From the NCBI GenBank assembly GCA_029884425.1, contig JAOUHV010000006.1, forward strand, positions 35,041 through 99,040: DNA of 64,000 nt, in the 5' to 3' direction. Positions 10,207-19,445 of this stretch are shown here, piece by piece. This DNA is from Gammaproteobacteria bacterium (GTDB taxonomy: Bacteria; Pseudomonadota; Gammaproteobacteria; S012-40). The notes under the pieces are model-generated. The model saw nothing but the letters and a program-made list of their open reading frames with translations, did no database searches and was not told where the DNA came from. The translations under genes and the position numbers were made by a program. Position 1 is the stretch's first letter. Each line of letters begins with the position of its first letter.

Positions 10207-10794
10207 TCACGCCACCAACAATTCCTGCAACCGTTTGGTATCCAGCCTCACCACTGGCTTGCCATCCACCACACTGCGCAAAGTCGCACGCTGAGTGGAA
10301 ACAGGCATCACCACCAAGGCCACTGGCGCATCGCCGGCCATGAATTCAAAACTGGGGAAACTAATTTTTCCCTTGCCCGCAATGTTCAGCGTCACATGGG
10401 TTTGATCAAACGGAATGTCGTTGTTGATAAGGAAAATGGTTACCTCTTCCGTGGTATCAGCAAACAAATGCAAAATGATTTCTGAAAACTTGCCCGCATT
10501 GCCGTCTGCCACCGGCCCCACCAACACGGGTGAAAACCGTTTGAAAAACCGCATCGCGTGCAACGCTTCTTTACGCAACACCTGCAAATGCCCTGGTTGC
10601 TCTAACCGAAATAAACTCTGATATTTTCGTAGGGCTCGTTCAATCTCCTGATTACTTGGCAAATCCTCAGTTGTCGGCTGATGCAGACGTTGCGCAGCCT
10701 TCCGCTTCGCCTGCCCATAATCACCTACCCCTTCTTCGGCCATGATTCGTGCTGCCTCATGAGCCAACCTCGTGCGCATTTGATGCTCTGCCAT
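10207..10794 (-). CDS. Conserved-looking hypothetical protein downstream of mrcA
   Basis: 195 residues, no signal peptide or membrane segment. The first ~65 residues are helical and charged, opening with alternating basic and acidic residues (AEHQMRTRLAHEAARIM). The rest is mixed alpha/beta. I do not recognise a catalytic motif and assign no function. It starts 9 bases after the mrcA stop on the same strand, so it is almost certainly cotranscribed with mrcA, and it ends before the bidirectional terminator. Confidence 0.7.
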   Translation of the reverse strand: MAEHQMRTRLAHEAARIMAEEGVGDYGQAKRKAAQRLHQPTTEDLPSNQEIERALRKYQSLFRLEQPGHLQVLRKEALHAMRFFKRFSPVLVGPVADGNAGKFSEIILHLFADTTEEVTIFLINNDIPFDQTHVTLNIAGKGKISFPSFEFMAGDAPVALVVMPVSTQRATLRSVVDGKPVVRLDTKRLQELLVA

Positions 10795-10803
10795 GACGAC
10801 CTC

Positions 10804-13293
10804 TCAGAACAGTTGGGGTATATCTCCACCCGAATCATTTTCTGCCGGGCTGTTTCCACCTTGATGACCGTCCGACTTCCGCTTCGGTACGTTTTCCTCA
10901 AGGAATACTTCATAAATCGCATCGGCCACACTGCTGTCCGCCAACAAACCGGTTTCCGGATCAACACGCACCGTCACAACACCAGGTGGCTGAGTCAGAG
11001 GAGTTTCTGGCCGACCATTAAGCGCTTCGCGCATATAGCTAATCCACATAGGCAACGCCGCCCGGGCACCGGACTCAGCATCACCCAGCGGATGCGGGCG
11101 ATCAAAACCAACCCAGGCCGTCGTCACAATTTCGCCGTTAAACCCGGAGAACCATGCATCGCGCTGATCGTTGGTTGTACCGGTTTTACCCGCCAAATCA
11201 TTACGCCCCAACACCTTGGCTCGCGTCGCCGTACCACGCTGCACGATATCGCGCATAATTGTATCCATGATGTACGCAACTTCCGGACTCACTACCCGTG
11301 GCGCATGGTTTGGCCGATTGCCCTGCGCTACTACACCTTCACGCACAACGCTGCCTGACTTGGCCGCCGTCGGCGCAACAACAGAGCCTGCAGCTGCAAG
11401 TTCAGCGGAATCATCGCTATTCGCATCATTCTTCTCGCAACGATCACACACAACCGCCGGGTTTGCGGTATACAGCACCTTGCCATCGCCATCCTCAATT
11501 CGAGTTATCAGGTAAGGCTCAACCGCAAAACCGCCGTTTGAAAACACGGCATATCCCTTGGCAATTTGCAGCGGCGTCACCGAGGCGCTCCCCAACGCCA
11601 GCGACAAATCATGCGGCAAATGCGCCGGATCAAACCCAAATCGTTTCGTATACTCCAAGGCATACTGCACGCCAATGGAGCGCAGAATACGGATCGATAC
11701 CAGGTTGCGAGAAGTCACCAACGCCTCGCGGAAACGCGTCGGGCCGAAGAATTGGCCGCTGTAGTTTTCTGGACGCCAAGTGTCTTCCAATCCCGAATCT
11801 TCAAACACAACAGGAGCATCGTTAATAATCGTCGCAGCGGTATAGCCCTTTTCCAAGGCGGCGGCATACACAAACGGTTTGAAATTCGAACCCGGCTGGC
11901 GCAATGCCTGATCAGCACGATTGAATTTACTGCGATCAAAATCATAGCCACCAACCACACTGATCATGCCACCGTCTTTTGAGCGCAACGACACCAACGC
12001 GCCCTCAACTTCAGGAATCTGCCCCAGACTCCACTTACCACCGCCCGCGTCGTACACACGAATCACGTCGCCTTCGGCCAACACATCAGCCGCAGTCTTC
12101 GGCGCAGGCCCAGGATAATTGCCGTCCTTGTAGGGAGCTGCCCACTGAATACCTTTCCAGCACAAATGTGCAATATGTCCATCACCGATGTAAACGTAGG
12201 CATCCTTTTCGTTCACCTGCAACACCACTCCAGGTTGCAACAACGAAACATCGGGGCGCAGCTTGATCACTTTATCCAGCTCGTCCATCTCCCCCATCTC
12301 GAGCAAATTGACGTGATCTTCTGGGCCGCGATAGCCATGACGCTCTTCGTAAGCAAGCAAGTTGTAGCGCAACGAACGATTCGCCTGTAGCTGCAAACGC
12401 GAATCAATAGTGGTGTAGACGCGATAGCCCTCGGTATAGGCCGCTTCCTCGCCAAACCGCGCAACCATCTGCGCACGCACCATTTCTGCTGCGTAGGGAG
12501 CTTCTATTTCTGCGGCCAAACCATGCAATCGGGCAGTCACAGGCTCTTTGATTGCTGCCGCATACTGCTCATCGCTGATGTTTTTCAGATCGTGCATACG
12601 CTTAAGCACATAATCGCGACGCAGCTTGGAACGTTCTGGATTAACAATGGGATTAAAGCGGGAAGGCGCTTTGGGCAGTCCGGCAATCATCGCCATCTGC
12701 GCCAAGTTCAATTCATTGAGTGGCTTGCCGTAATAAATTTGCGCTGCAGCACCCACGCCATACGCACGGTTGCCCAGATAAATTTTGTTCAGGTAGAGCT
12801 CAAGGATCTCTTCCTTGGTCAGCTCATCTTCGATTTTCAGCGCCAATAAAATTTCGCTGAACTTGCGCAAAAAAGTCTTTTCGCGACTGAGGAAGAAGTT
12901 ACGCGCTACCTGCATGGTAATGGTACTGCCACCCTGCATTTTTTCGCCCGTCAGCACCAGCAAGCCGACCGCCCGCAACAAGCCCTGGTAATCCACGCCC
13001 GGGTGTTCGAAATAACGATCGTCTTCGGCCCCCAACACCGCGTGAATCATATCCTCAGGGATTTCGTTGTATTTGAGCGGCTGACGGCGCTTTTCACCAA
13101 ACTCCGCCATCAGTTTGCCGTCAGCGGTATACACACGCAAAGGGACCTGGTAGCGAGTATCTTTCAGAACCGAGGTTTCCGGCAAGCGGGGCTCAATATA
13201 CATGTAAGCGCCCACTACCCCAATAACCCCGAGTACAACCGCTGCACCAGTGGCGCGGATACCCCATTTAATCGCTGTTTTTAGCTTTATCAT
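10804..13293 (-). CDS. mrcA: Penicillin-binding protein 1A, bifunctional transglycosylase/transpeptidase
   Basis: A class A PBP anchored by one N-terminal helix (about residues 13-33) that polymerises and crosslinks peptidoglycan in the periplasm. The glycosyltransferase domain carries EDDRYFEHPGVD and GGSTITMQVARN. The transpeptidase domain has the active-site serine in GSNFKPF, then SRN and KTGT. The ~100-residue insertion typical of 1A proteins lies between them. At 829 aa it has normal length. It is divergent from aroK. Confidence 0.93.
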   Translation of the reverse strand: MIKLKTAIKWGIRATGAAVVLGVIGVVGAYMYIEPRLPETSVLKDTRYQVPLRVYTADGKLMAEFGEKRRQPLKYNEIPEDMIHAVLGAEDDRYFEHPGVDYQGLLRAVGLLVLTGEKMQGGSTITMQVARNFFLSREKTFLRKFSEILLALKIEDELTKEEILELYLNKIYLGNRAYGVGAAAQIYYGKPLNELNLAQMAMIAGLPKAPSRFNPIVNPERSKLRRDYVLKRMHDLKNISDEQYAAAIKEPVTARLHGLAAEIEAPYAAEMVRAQMVARFGEEAAYTEGYRVYTTIDSRLQLQANRSLRYNLLAYEERHGYRGPEDHVNLLEMGEMDELDKVIKLRPDVSLLQPGVVLQVNEKDAYVYIGDGHIAHLCWKGIQWAAPYKDGNYPGPAPKTAADVLAEGDVIRVYDAGGGKWSLGQIPEVEGALVSLRSKDGGMISVVGGYDFDRSKFNRADQALRQPGSNFKPFVYAAALEKGYTAATIINDAPVVFEDSGLEDTWRPENYSGQFFGPTRFREALVTSRNLVSIRILRSIGVQYALEYTKRFGFDPAHLPHDLSLALGSASVTPLQIAKGYAVFSNGGFAVEPYLITRIEDGDGKVLYTANPAVVCDRCEKNDANSDDSAELAAAGSVVAPTAAKSGSVVREGVVAQGNRPNHAPRVVSPEVAYIMDTIMRDIVQRGTATRAKVLGRNDLAGKTGTTNDQRDAWFSGFNGEIVTTAWVGFDRPHPLGDAESGARAALPMWISYMREALNGRPETPLTQPPGVVTVRVDPETGLLADSSVADAIYEVFLEENVPKRKSDGHQGGNSPAENDSGGDIPQLF

Positions 13294-13772
13294 TTAATTC
13301 GTACATCCAGATACATATAGGCGCCATTTAACCCCTTGCAAAAAACGGGCAAGTTAGCTTTTCCAACGTTCTGGGAAAAACCGTGCATGTCACACCGGCG
13401 ACACAACGCGTCATTGGCATATCCATCCTGGAATTTGCAAAAAATTGACTGAATTCACCGGCCACCATCCACCCACACCCAGCTAATATAGCGGTTAATC
13501 GCCAACGCAAGTCAAGCCAGGAAGAGTGCACAGTCATCAGTCTATACATATTTGTCGATTTTGCAGGGAAAAAGATCATATTTTCCTTGTGAAACAATAG
13601 GATAGCCGTACAACTCATCGAATTTAAGACAAATTTTTTATTTTTCAACAAGATACGTAAAAATATTGCCAACCTGCAGATTTTATCCCATGCCATCATT
13701 AAGGTTGTTTTTGTACTGCCCAGCAAGGCAGCGCTTTAGTACAATACAGCCATCGCAACCTAGCATTCGTTC
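13294..13772. other. 479-base intergenic region between divergent mrcA and aroK
   Basis: No convincing gene. An open frame on the minus strand (13328-13726) has no homology I can recognise, no ribosome binding site and poor composition. A TACAAT hexamer at 13740-13745 could be the -10 of an aroK promoter, but I see no good -35. In many gammaproteobacteria this position holds pilMNOPQ, which is absent here. Confidence 0.6.
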
Positions 13773-14321
13773 ATGAACACACCAACATCCAAGTACGCAG
13801 CAGAACGTATTTTTCTCATTGGCCCCATGGGCGTGGGCAAAACAACCATCGGCTTACAACTGGCGCAACATCTGGGGTATCAGTTTATCGACAGCGACAA
13901 GGTCGTCGAAGAACGCACGGGTGCCACCATCCCTTTAATCTTCGAAGTAGAAGGCGAAGCCGGTTTTCGCCAACGCGAAACCCTGGCCATTGATGAACTC
14001 ACCCAGCTTGACCGGGTCATTCTTGCCACCGGCGGCGGCGCAGTGATCAGCGAACAAAATCGTCGTTACCTGGCTGAACGCGGCACCGTGGTATTTCTGC
14101 ACGCCGACATCGATCAACTGTTCGAGCGCACATCCAAGGATCGTAACCGCCCATTGTTGCAAACCGACAATCCCAAACAGAAGCTGGAACAAATATTTCA
14201 GGCGCGCAAACCTTTCTACCAGGAAATCGCCGACATCGAATTTGACACCGGCGAGCACTGCCTGCGCGATACCATCCGACTGCTGCTACGACAAATTCAA
14301 AAATACAGAGCCAGCGTCTAG
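13773..14321 (+). CDS. aroK: Shikimate kinase I
   Basis: Phosphorylates shikimate in aromatic amino acid synthesis. The P-loop is GPMGVGKT (residues 17-24); most AroK proteins have GxGKST. The shikimate-binding DSDKVVEE and ATGGGAV segments and the lid arginine in SKDRNRPLL are all present. 182 aa. It is first in an aroK-aroB-dgt order, with about 68 bases before aroB. Confidence 0.94.
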   Translation: MNTPTSKYAAERIFLIGPMGVGKTTIGLQLAQHLGYQFIDSDKVVEERTGATIPLIFEVEGEAGFRQRETLAIDELTQLDRVILATGGGAVISEQNRRYLAERGTVVFLHADIDQLFERTSKDRNRPLLQTDNPKQKLEQIFQARKPFYQEIADIEFDTGEHCLRDTIRLLLRQIQKYRASV

Positions 14322-14388
14322 CAACGGGGAGCTTGCACCCCCACCTTATAGATTTTATGCTGTAAATCCAACCATCGAGAGCATGCAC

Positions 14389-15492
14389 ATGAAAACGCTA
14401 AACGTCGAGCTGGGTGACCGTAGTTACCCAATTTTCATTGGTCCCAAATTATTGGGCAATGCCTCACTGATTCGCCCCTACATCAAAGGCAAACAGGTCA
14501 TGATCGTCAGCAACACCACCGTTGCGCCGCTGTACCTGGCCAAAGTTCGTAGCATGCTCGATGGATTTCAGGTCACCGAAGTCATCCTGCCCGATGGCGA
14601 AAAATATAAAAATCTCACCGTGCTCAACGAGATTTACAGCGCCTTGCTGGAAAACACCTTCGACCGCAGCTGCACACTCATCGCTTTGGGTGGCGGCGTC
14701 ATTGGCGACATGACCGGCTACGCCGCTGCCACTTATCAGCGCGGCGTTAATTTCATCCAGATTCCTACCACCCTGCTTTCGCAGGTGGACAGCTCGGTCG
14801 GCGGCAAAACCGGCGTGAACCATCCGCTTGGCAAAAATATGATTGGCGCCTTTCATCAGCCGCAGTGCGTCATTGCCGACACCGACACCCTCAACACCCT
14901 GGATGATCGCGAACTGTCCGCCGGCATTGCCGAGGTCATCAAATACGGCCTGCTGGGCGACGCGCCCTTCACCGACTGGCTTGAACAAAACATGGATGCG
15001 CTGCTGGCGCGCGAGCCACAGGCACTGAGCTACGCCATTGAGCGGTCGTGCGCTGACAAAGCCGAGATTGTTGCCTCCGACGAACGCGAAAATGGCCGAC
15101 GCGCTCTGCTCAATCTTGGTCATACTTTTGGCCACGCCATTGAAACCGGCATGGGTTATGGCGAATGGCTGCACGGCGAAGCGGTTGCCTGCGGTATGTT
15201 GATTGCCGCCGAAATGTCCATGCGTCTGGGCTGGCTCAGCGAAACCGACGTTATGCGTATCGACAACCTGATCGACAAGGCCAGCCTGCCCACCCGCGCA
15301 CCAGCCAAACTCACCACCGACAAATTTATCGAGCTGATGAGTCGCGACAAAAAAGCACTCGGCGGCCAGATCCGCTTGGTGCTGCTCAAGGCCATCGGCG
15401 AATCCGTAGTCACAGCCGACTATCCAATGGCCACACTGCGTCAATCTCTGGATGCCCACCACGCCGTTTCCGGCCAGAAATTGGGTGCCTGA
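14389..15492 (+). CDS. aroB: 3-dehydroquinate synthase
   Basis: Converts DAHP to 3-dehydroquinate. NAD-binding [14 protein letters not shown] and [19 protein letters not shown] are present, as is the metal-binding HTFGHAIE. The frame is open further upstream into aroK, but the ATG at 14389, with a GAGAG site, starts exactly at the conserved N-terminus ([15 protein letters not shown]) and gives 367 aa. Its TGA overlaps the dgt ATG (TGATG), implying coupled translation. Confidence 0.95.
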   Translation: MKTLNVELGDRSYPIFIGPKLLGNASLIRPYIKGKQVMIVSNTTVAPLYLAKVRSMLDGFQVTEVILPDGEKYKNLTVLNEIYSALLENTFDRSCTLIALGGGVIGDMTGYAAATYQRGVNFIQIPTTLLSQVDSSVGGKTGVNHPLGKNMIGAFHQPQCVIADTDTLNTLDDRELSAGIAEVIKYGLLGDAPFTDWLEQNMDALLAREPQALSYAIERSCADKAEIVASDERENGRRALLNLGHTFGHAIETGMGYGEWLHGEAVACGMLIAAEMSMRLGWLSETDVMRIDNLIDKASLPTRAPAKLTTDKFIELMSRDKKALGGQIRLVLLKAIGESVVTADYPMATLRQSLDAHHAVSGQKLGA

Positions 15493-16643
15493 TGCAAAAT
15501 CTGGCCAGTTACGCCGCCCACGAGCAACATTCCAAAGGCCGACAATTCAGCGAACCTCATCCGGGTTTTCGTAGCGAGTATCAACGCGACCGCGACCGCA
15601 TCGTCCATAGCACTGCCTTTCGCCGCCTGGAGTACAAAACCCAGGTTTTCGTTAATCACGAAGGCGATCTGTTTCGCACTCGCCTCACGCATTCCATTGA
15701 AGTGGCGCAAATTGGTCGCGCCATTGCCCGCGTGCTGAGCCTCAACGAAGATCTGACCGAAGCGATTGCGCTGGCACATGACCTTGGCCACACGCCATTT
15801 GGTCACGCCGGCCAGGACGCGCTGAACGACAGCATGAAACAGTATGGCGGTTTTGAGCACAACCTGCAGTCGCTGCGCGTGGTCGATCAACTGGAACAAA
15901 AATACGCGGATTTCGAGGGACTCAATCTCACCTTTGAAACCCGCGAAGGCATACTCAAACATTGCTCGCAAACCAATGCCAAACAACTCGGCAACCTTGG
16001 CGAACGTTTTTTGCTGGGCAAACAACCCGGCCTGGAAGCGCAACTGGCCAACTTTGCCGATGAAATCGCCTACAACAATCACGACGTCGATGACGGTCTG
16101 CGCAGCAAATTAATCACCCCAACCCAATTACGCGAAATTGAACTGTTCCGTCGCCACTACGATGCCGTGGTCAGCCGTTATCCCGACGTGTCTGAGCGCC
16201 GCACCATTCACGAAACCGTGCGCCGCATGATCAACGAAGTAGTCAATGACCTGGTCGCCACCACCAGCCAAAATTTGCGCGACTGCGCCCCCCTCAATAT
16301 CGATGACGTACGCAATGCCAAACAGCCGCTGGTCGGCTTCAGTCCCGCTATTCGCGAACAAACACAGCTGCTGAAGCGTTTTCTGCGGCATAATCTGTAC
16401 TCCCACTACCGGGTGTACCGCATGACCACCAAGGCCAAGCACATTGTCCAAAGCCTGTTCACCGCACTGATGGACGACATTCATTTACTGCCTCACGAAC
16501 ATCAACGGCTGGCCAACCAGGCGGAACAGCAGCAAGGGCGCGACGGCCGTGCCCGTGTCGTTGCCGATTACATTGCCGGCATGACGGACAGATATGCCAT
16601 CAAGGAATATCAACGATTGTTTGAACCCTTACAATTGACCTAG
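15492..16643 (+). CDS. dgt: dGTPase-like deoxynucleoside triphosphate triphosphohydrolase
   Basis: An HD-domain phosphohydrolase that splits dNTPs into nucleoside and triphosphate. The metal ligands are seen in [24 protein letters not shown] and [14 protein letters not shown]. At 383 aa it is of the shorter Dgt-like subfamily rather than E. coli Dgt (about 500 aa). The start overlaps the aroB stop by one base. The position between aroB and damX is not the enterobacterial arrangement. Confidence 0.88.
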   Translation: MQNLASYAAHEQHSKGRQFSEPHPGFRSEYQRDRDRIVHSTAFRRLEYKTQVFVNHEGDLFRTRLTHSIEVAQIGRAIARVLSLNEDLTEAIALAHDLGHTPFGHAGQDALNDSMKQYGGFEHNLQSLRVVDQLEQKYADFEGLNLTFETREGILKHCSQTNAKQLGNLGERFLLGKQPGLEAQLANFADEIAYNNHDVDDGLRSKLITPTQLREIELFRRHYDAVVSRYPDVSERRTIHETVRRMINEVVNDLVATTSQNLRDCAPLNIDDVRNAKQPLVGFSPAIREQTQLLKRFLRHNLYSHYRVYRMTTKAKHIVQSLFTALMDDIHLLPHEHQRLANQAEQQQGRDGRARVVADYIAGMTDRYAIKEYQRLFEPLQLT

Positions 16644-16658
16644 GATAGAACTCAGCGC

Positions 16659-16913
16659 ATGCGCATCTACATGCAAACACCGCCGACCTCCGATCAGCCA
16701 CCTCGCTTTTATCAGATCTATCTCGAGCGCGATTTGTTGGCCGGCTGGATTGTCACCAAAGAATGGGGACACGTAGGCGCATCCGGCAGAGTCAAACTCG
16801 AACACTATGACGACCACGACACCGCCGTGGCCGCACTGGAAGAAACCCGTGACGCACAATGCAAACGCGGCTACCGCGTTGTATTCGTGCAGGGTCAAAA
16901 CGAACCGCGCTAA
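16659..16913 (+). CDS. WGR-domain protein
   Basis: 84 residues made almost entirely of one WGR domain: FYQIYLERDLLAGWIVTKEWGHVG, with the related GASGRVKLEHYDD segment after it. WGR domains occur in PARP-like and other DNA-associated proteins and may bind nucleic acid; as a stand-alone protein its role is unknown. It starts 15 bases after dgt and ends 9 bases before the damX-like gene, so it is part of the same operon. Confidence 0.8.
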   Translation: MRIYMQTPPTSDQPPRFYQIYLERDLLAGWIVTKEWGHVGASGRVKLEHYDDHDTAVAALEETRDAQCKRGYRVVFVQGQNEPR

Positions 16914-16922
16914 GGAGCCACT

Positions 16923-18512
16923 GTGCCCACACCCAACATTACCCACCGTTTAAGCATGTTTCGCGACAACATGGCCGACATCGCCTTTTTTCTCGATGGC
17001 GAACGTGATGCCATCAGCAAAAAAATGGCGCATCTGATCGACTTCACCAAACTCATTTTGTTTGTCCAGGGCATCAACGGCGTCGGTAAAACTTCGCTGC
17101 TCAAATACCGCTTTTTGCACAACAAAAAATCCACTTGGCGTGTCTGCGTCATTGATGCTGCCGTCATCAAAAACACCAACGACCTGCTCAGTAAATTATC
17201 CGTTGACCTTGGTTTCAGCCAACCATCGCGCCAGGCGCCGGCAATTGAACTCATCGTTCAACAACTCGAAGATCTGCGCAAAAGCGGCCAGATTGGATTG
17301 CTGGTAATTGACAACGCCGAGGAACTCGACAAAAACCAGTGCGCATTGATCAGCGATCTTGGCATCCGTCATCAAGGATTGCCCGCTCTGATCCGGCTGG
17401 TCATGTTTGGCGAACACCTGCCCAAGCCACTGGATCAAGCCATTAAACACGCTGCACAGGAAAACAAAGAAGAACAAATCAACAACATTGTACTGCCACG
17501 CCTGGGCGAAAAAGAAACCAGTGACTACATTCGCCACTGCCTGCAGCACATGGACAACACCGACAGCCACCTGTTCGATCCAGCGACCGTGCGCAGCATT
17601 TTTGAAAAATCCGGCGGACTGATTCCGCGCATCAATGATCTGGCCAACCGAGTTTTGGGCGCACCTGCAAAATCGTCTGCTACTTCCGCCAAAAAACAGG
17701 GCAAGAAAGAACTGGGTCTCATGCCCATCATCGCTTCAGCGCTGGCGGTGACGTTTGTCGTCTCACTGTTTTTGTTCGACCAGTCGCCATCAACGCCCGA
17801 GCAAATCGACAACGTGGCAACCGAAACCGAAATCGATCCCGATCGCGTAACCACCGAATTGGCACTGCCGGCACAAGGTGGCGATGCAGCCGCGCAGCGC
17901 CACACCATCAGCATCAAAGATGGCGAAGTAAAAAATTCTTTTGATCAGGCATCTGCTGACGATGCGCCGCAACCCATTTCGCCACTCATGCCATCAGCCG
18001 TGGAGTTTACCGATGGCGACGTTGCTGCCAACGCCAGTCAGCCTGATGTTGCCGCCGCTCCGCCCACCGTGCCAGCCGCTGCTCCCGCTCGCGTAGAGCC
18101 GCCTGCGCCCGCAAAACCAGAGCCGCAAACAAACACGCCAATGGTTGCGAGCATTCCCGAGAAAAAGCCCGAACCAAAACCTGAACCTGCGGCTAAAAAA
18201 CCGGAGCCTAAGAGCGAACCGGCACAAAACGGTCCTTTGACCGCCGAGAAGTTTCGCAAAGCTCCGCGTGGCTATTTCACTGTGCAGTTGAGCGCCGGCA
18301 GCAACGAGGCCGCAATCAAACAATTCATCAGCGAACACAAGCTGGATAAACAATCGATTTATCTGACCGGCACGCGTGATGGCAAACCCTGGTTTACTGT
18401 CGTGCACGGAGTATTCAAAGATCGCGCAAGCGCTGAACAGGCGAGCAAAAAACTGCCAAGCTCCATTAAGTCCAAACCCTGGGTACGCACTGTCGAAGGA
18501 CTGCAGAAATAG
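16923..18512 (+). CDS. damX: DamX-like cell-division protein (AAA ATPase, TM helix, SPOR domain)
   Basis: 529 aa in three parts. A cytoplasmic AAA/GspA-type ATPase domain comes first (Walker A GINGVGKTS at about 50-58, Walker B-like LLVIDNAEEL). A single membrane helix follows at about 268-286. The periplasmic part has a Pro/Lys/Glu-rich linker and a C-terminal SPOR domain (about 445-525) that would bind denuded septal peptidoglycan. The start is GTG 16923 with AAGGAG 6 bases ahead. Position after aroKB supports DamX. E. coli DamX lacks an intact ATPase motif; this architecture is the longer form found in other gammaproteobacteria. Confidence 0.85.
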   Translation: MPTPNITHRLSMFRDNMADIAFFLDGERDAISKKMAHLIDFTKLILFVQGINGVGKTSLLKYRFLHNKKSTWRVCVIDAAVIKNTNDLLSKLSVDLGFSQPSRQAPAIELIVQQLEDLRKSGQIGLLVIDNAEELDKNQCALISDLGIRHQGLPALIRLVMFGEHLPKPLDQAIKHAAQENKEEQINNIVLPRLGEKETSDYIRHCLQHMDNTDSHLFDPATVRSIFEKSGGLIPRINDLANRVLGAPAKSSATSAKKQGKKELGLMPIIASALAVTFVVSLFLFDQSPSTPEQIDNVATETEIDPDRVTTELALPAQGGDAAAQRHTISIKDGEVKNSFDQASADDAPQPISPLMPSAVEFTDGDVAANASQPDVAAAPPTVPAAAPARVEPPAPAKPEPQTNTPMVASIPEKKPEPKPEPAAKKPEPKSEPAQNGPLTAEKFRKAPRGYFTVQLSAGSNEAAIKQFISEHKLDKQSIYLTGTRDGKPWFTVVHGVFKDRASAEQASKKLPSSIKSKPWVRTVEGLQK

Positions 18513-18518
18513 CAGCGA

Positions 18519-18926
18519 TCAAATCACCATTAAAATCACGCCAAGCATCGCCAGCGCTGCACCGGCGACTTGCTTGAGCGTGATCACTTCATTCAAAAAC
18601 AGCAACGCAATGGCAATCGTCACCACCGGATAAATGGCCGTAATTGCGGTAATCACCGAGACCGGCCCTTTGCTTATCGCCAGGATAAAAAACAAGGTAG
18701 CCACCATACCGGTTAAACCGTACAGCAAACTGAAAATAACGCCTTGAGGATTGGTTTCCAGCTCGAAATCATTCAACCAGTACACCAGCAAACCACCCAG
18801 CGCAAACATCAGACAGTCGTATACAAACAGACTTTTGAAACCAATGTGATTCGCCGCCAACTTGCCAAACACGCCCCACAATCCGTACAGGAAGGTTGAA
18901 ATCAGCGCGTATGCCTGCCAGCTCAT
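18519..18926 (-). CDS. Single-repeat EamA-type transporter
   Basis: 135 residues with four to five hydrophobic helices forming one EamA unit (MSWQAYALISTFLYGLWGVF through the GAALAMLGVILMVI end). Half-size EamA proteins work as dimers and relate to small drug/metabolite transporters; the substrate is unknown. Its ATG overlaps the stop of the SET-domain gene (ATGA), so it is probably translated with the two genes upstream. It converges on damX with a 6-base gap. Confidence 0.82.
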   Translation of the reverse strand: MSWQAYALISTFLYGLWGVFGKLAANHIGFKSLFVYDCLMFALGGLLVYWLNDFELETNPQGVIFSLLYGLTGMVATLFFILAISKGPVSVITAITAIYPVVTIAIALLFLNEVITLKQVAGAALAMLGVILMVI

Positions 18927-19435
18927 GACTTGCTCACGGCATTTCGCGCCGCAAGTTTGCGCTGCACGTGTGGCGCAAGGGTGTAACGTGCCAGCACATC
19001 CTTAGGCAAGGTTGCCGCACCGCGAATCACGCCCAAACATTCATTGGTGCGACACTGACACTCAAATGCTTGTGTCATGCGCCACTCGGTAGCAGGGTAA
19101 AAAAAGGTTATTTCGTCGCCTTCAGCAATCGCGCCCAACGCGATGATCAGGCCACGAACGACATCGAGAAATACACTGGGTGCACAGCTATGGTTGAGAT
19201 ACTGCAAATATTCGGGAAAAAGCTCGATGTGTCTGTCATCGTCAACTTGCAGCGAGAAATAGGTGGGATGGGCTACATCCTGCCTGGCGGAGAAACTACA
19301 CACTACTTCACCGCCCGTAAAACTACGCCTGGCCCGCAGCGAGTGAAAGCCTGCGGCAGAAATGTGCAGCACCAACTCGCTACTCACTTCACGTATTTGC
19401 TGCACAATTTCATCTCCATCCACCAACCCGCTCAC
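18923..19435 (-). CDS. SET-domain protein (putative protein-lysine methyltransferase)
   Basis: The C-terminal half shows the SET core: YLNHSCAPSVFLD (the NHSC pseudoknot motif), then GDEITFFYPATEW. A post-SET-like cysteine cluster, CQCRTNECLG, follows. These bind SAM and the target lysine in the family. The start is uncertain. I place it at GTG 19435, ten bases after the preceding stop (170 aa); an ATG at 19498 would overlap that gene by about 50 bases. The target protein is unknown. The gene is tightly packed between an HxD-oxygenase-like gene and an EamA transporter. Confidence 0.72.
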   Translation of the reverse strand: MSGLVDGDEIVQQIREVSSELVLHISAAGFHSLRARRSFTGGEVVCSFSARQDVAHPTYFSLQVDDDRHIELFPEYLQYLNHSCAPSVFLDVVRGLIIALGAIAEGDEITFFYPATEWRMTQAFECQCRTNECLGVIRGAATLPKDVLARYTLAPHVQRKLAARNAVSKS

Positions 19436-19445
19436 CGCAGGCAGC

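Noticed and set aside
13328..13726. 132-aa open frame on the minus strand between mrcA and aroK
   Set aside because: No ribosome binding site, no recognisable motif, scattered Cys/Met/Phe composition not like a real protein.
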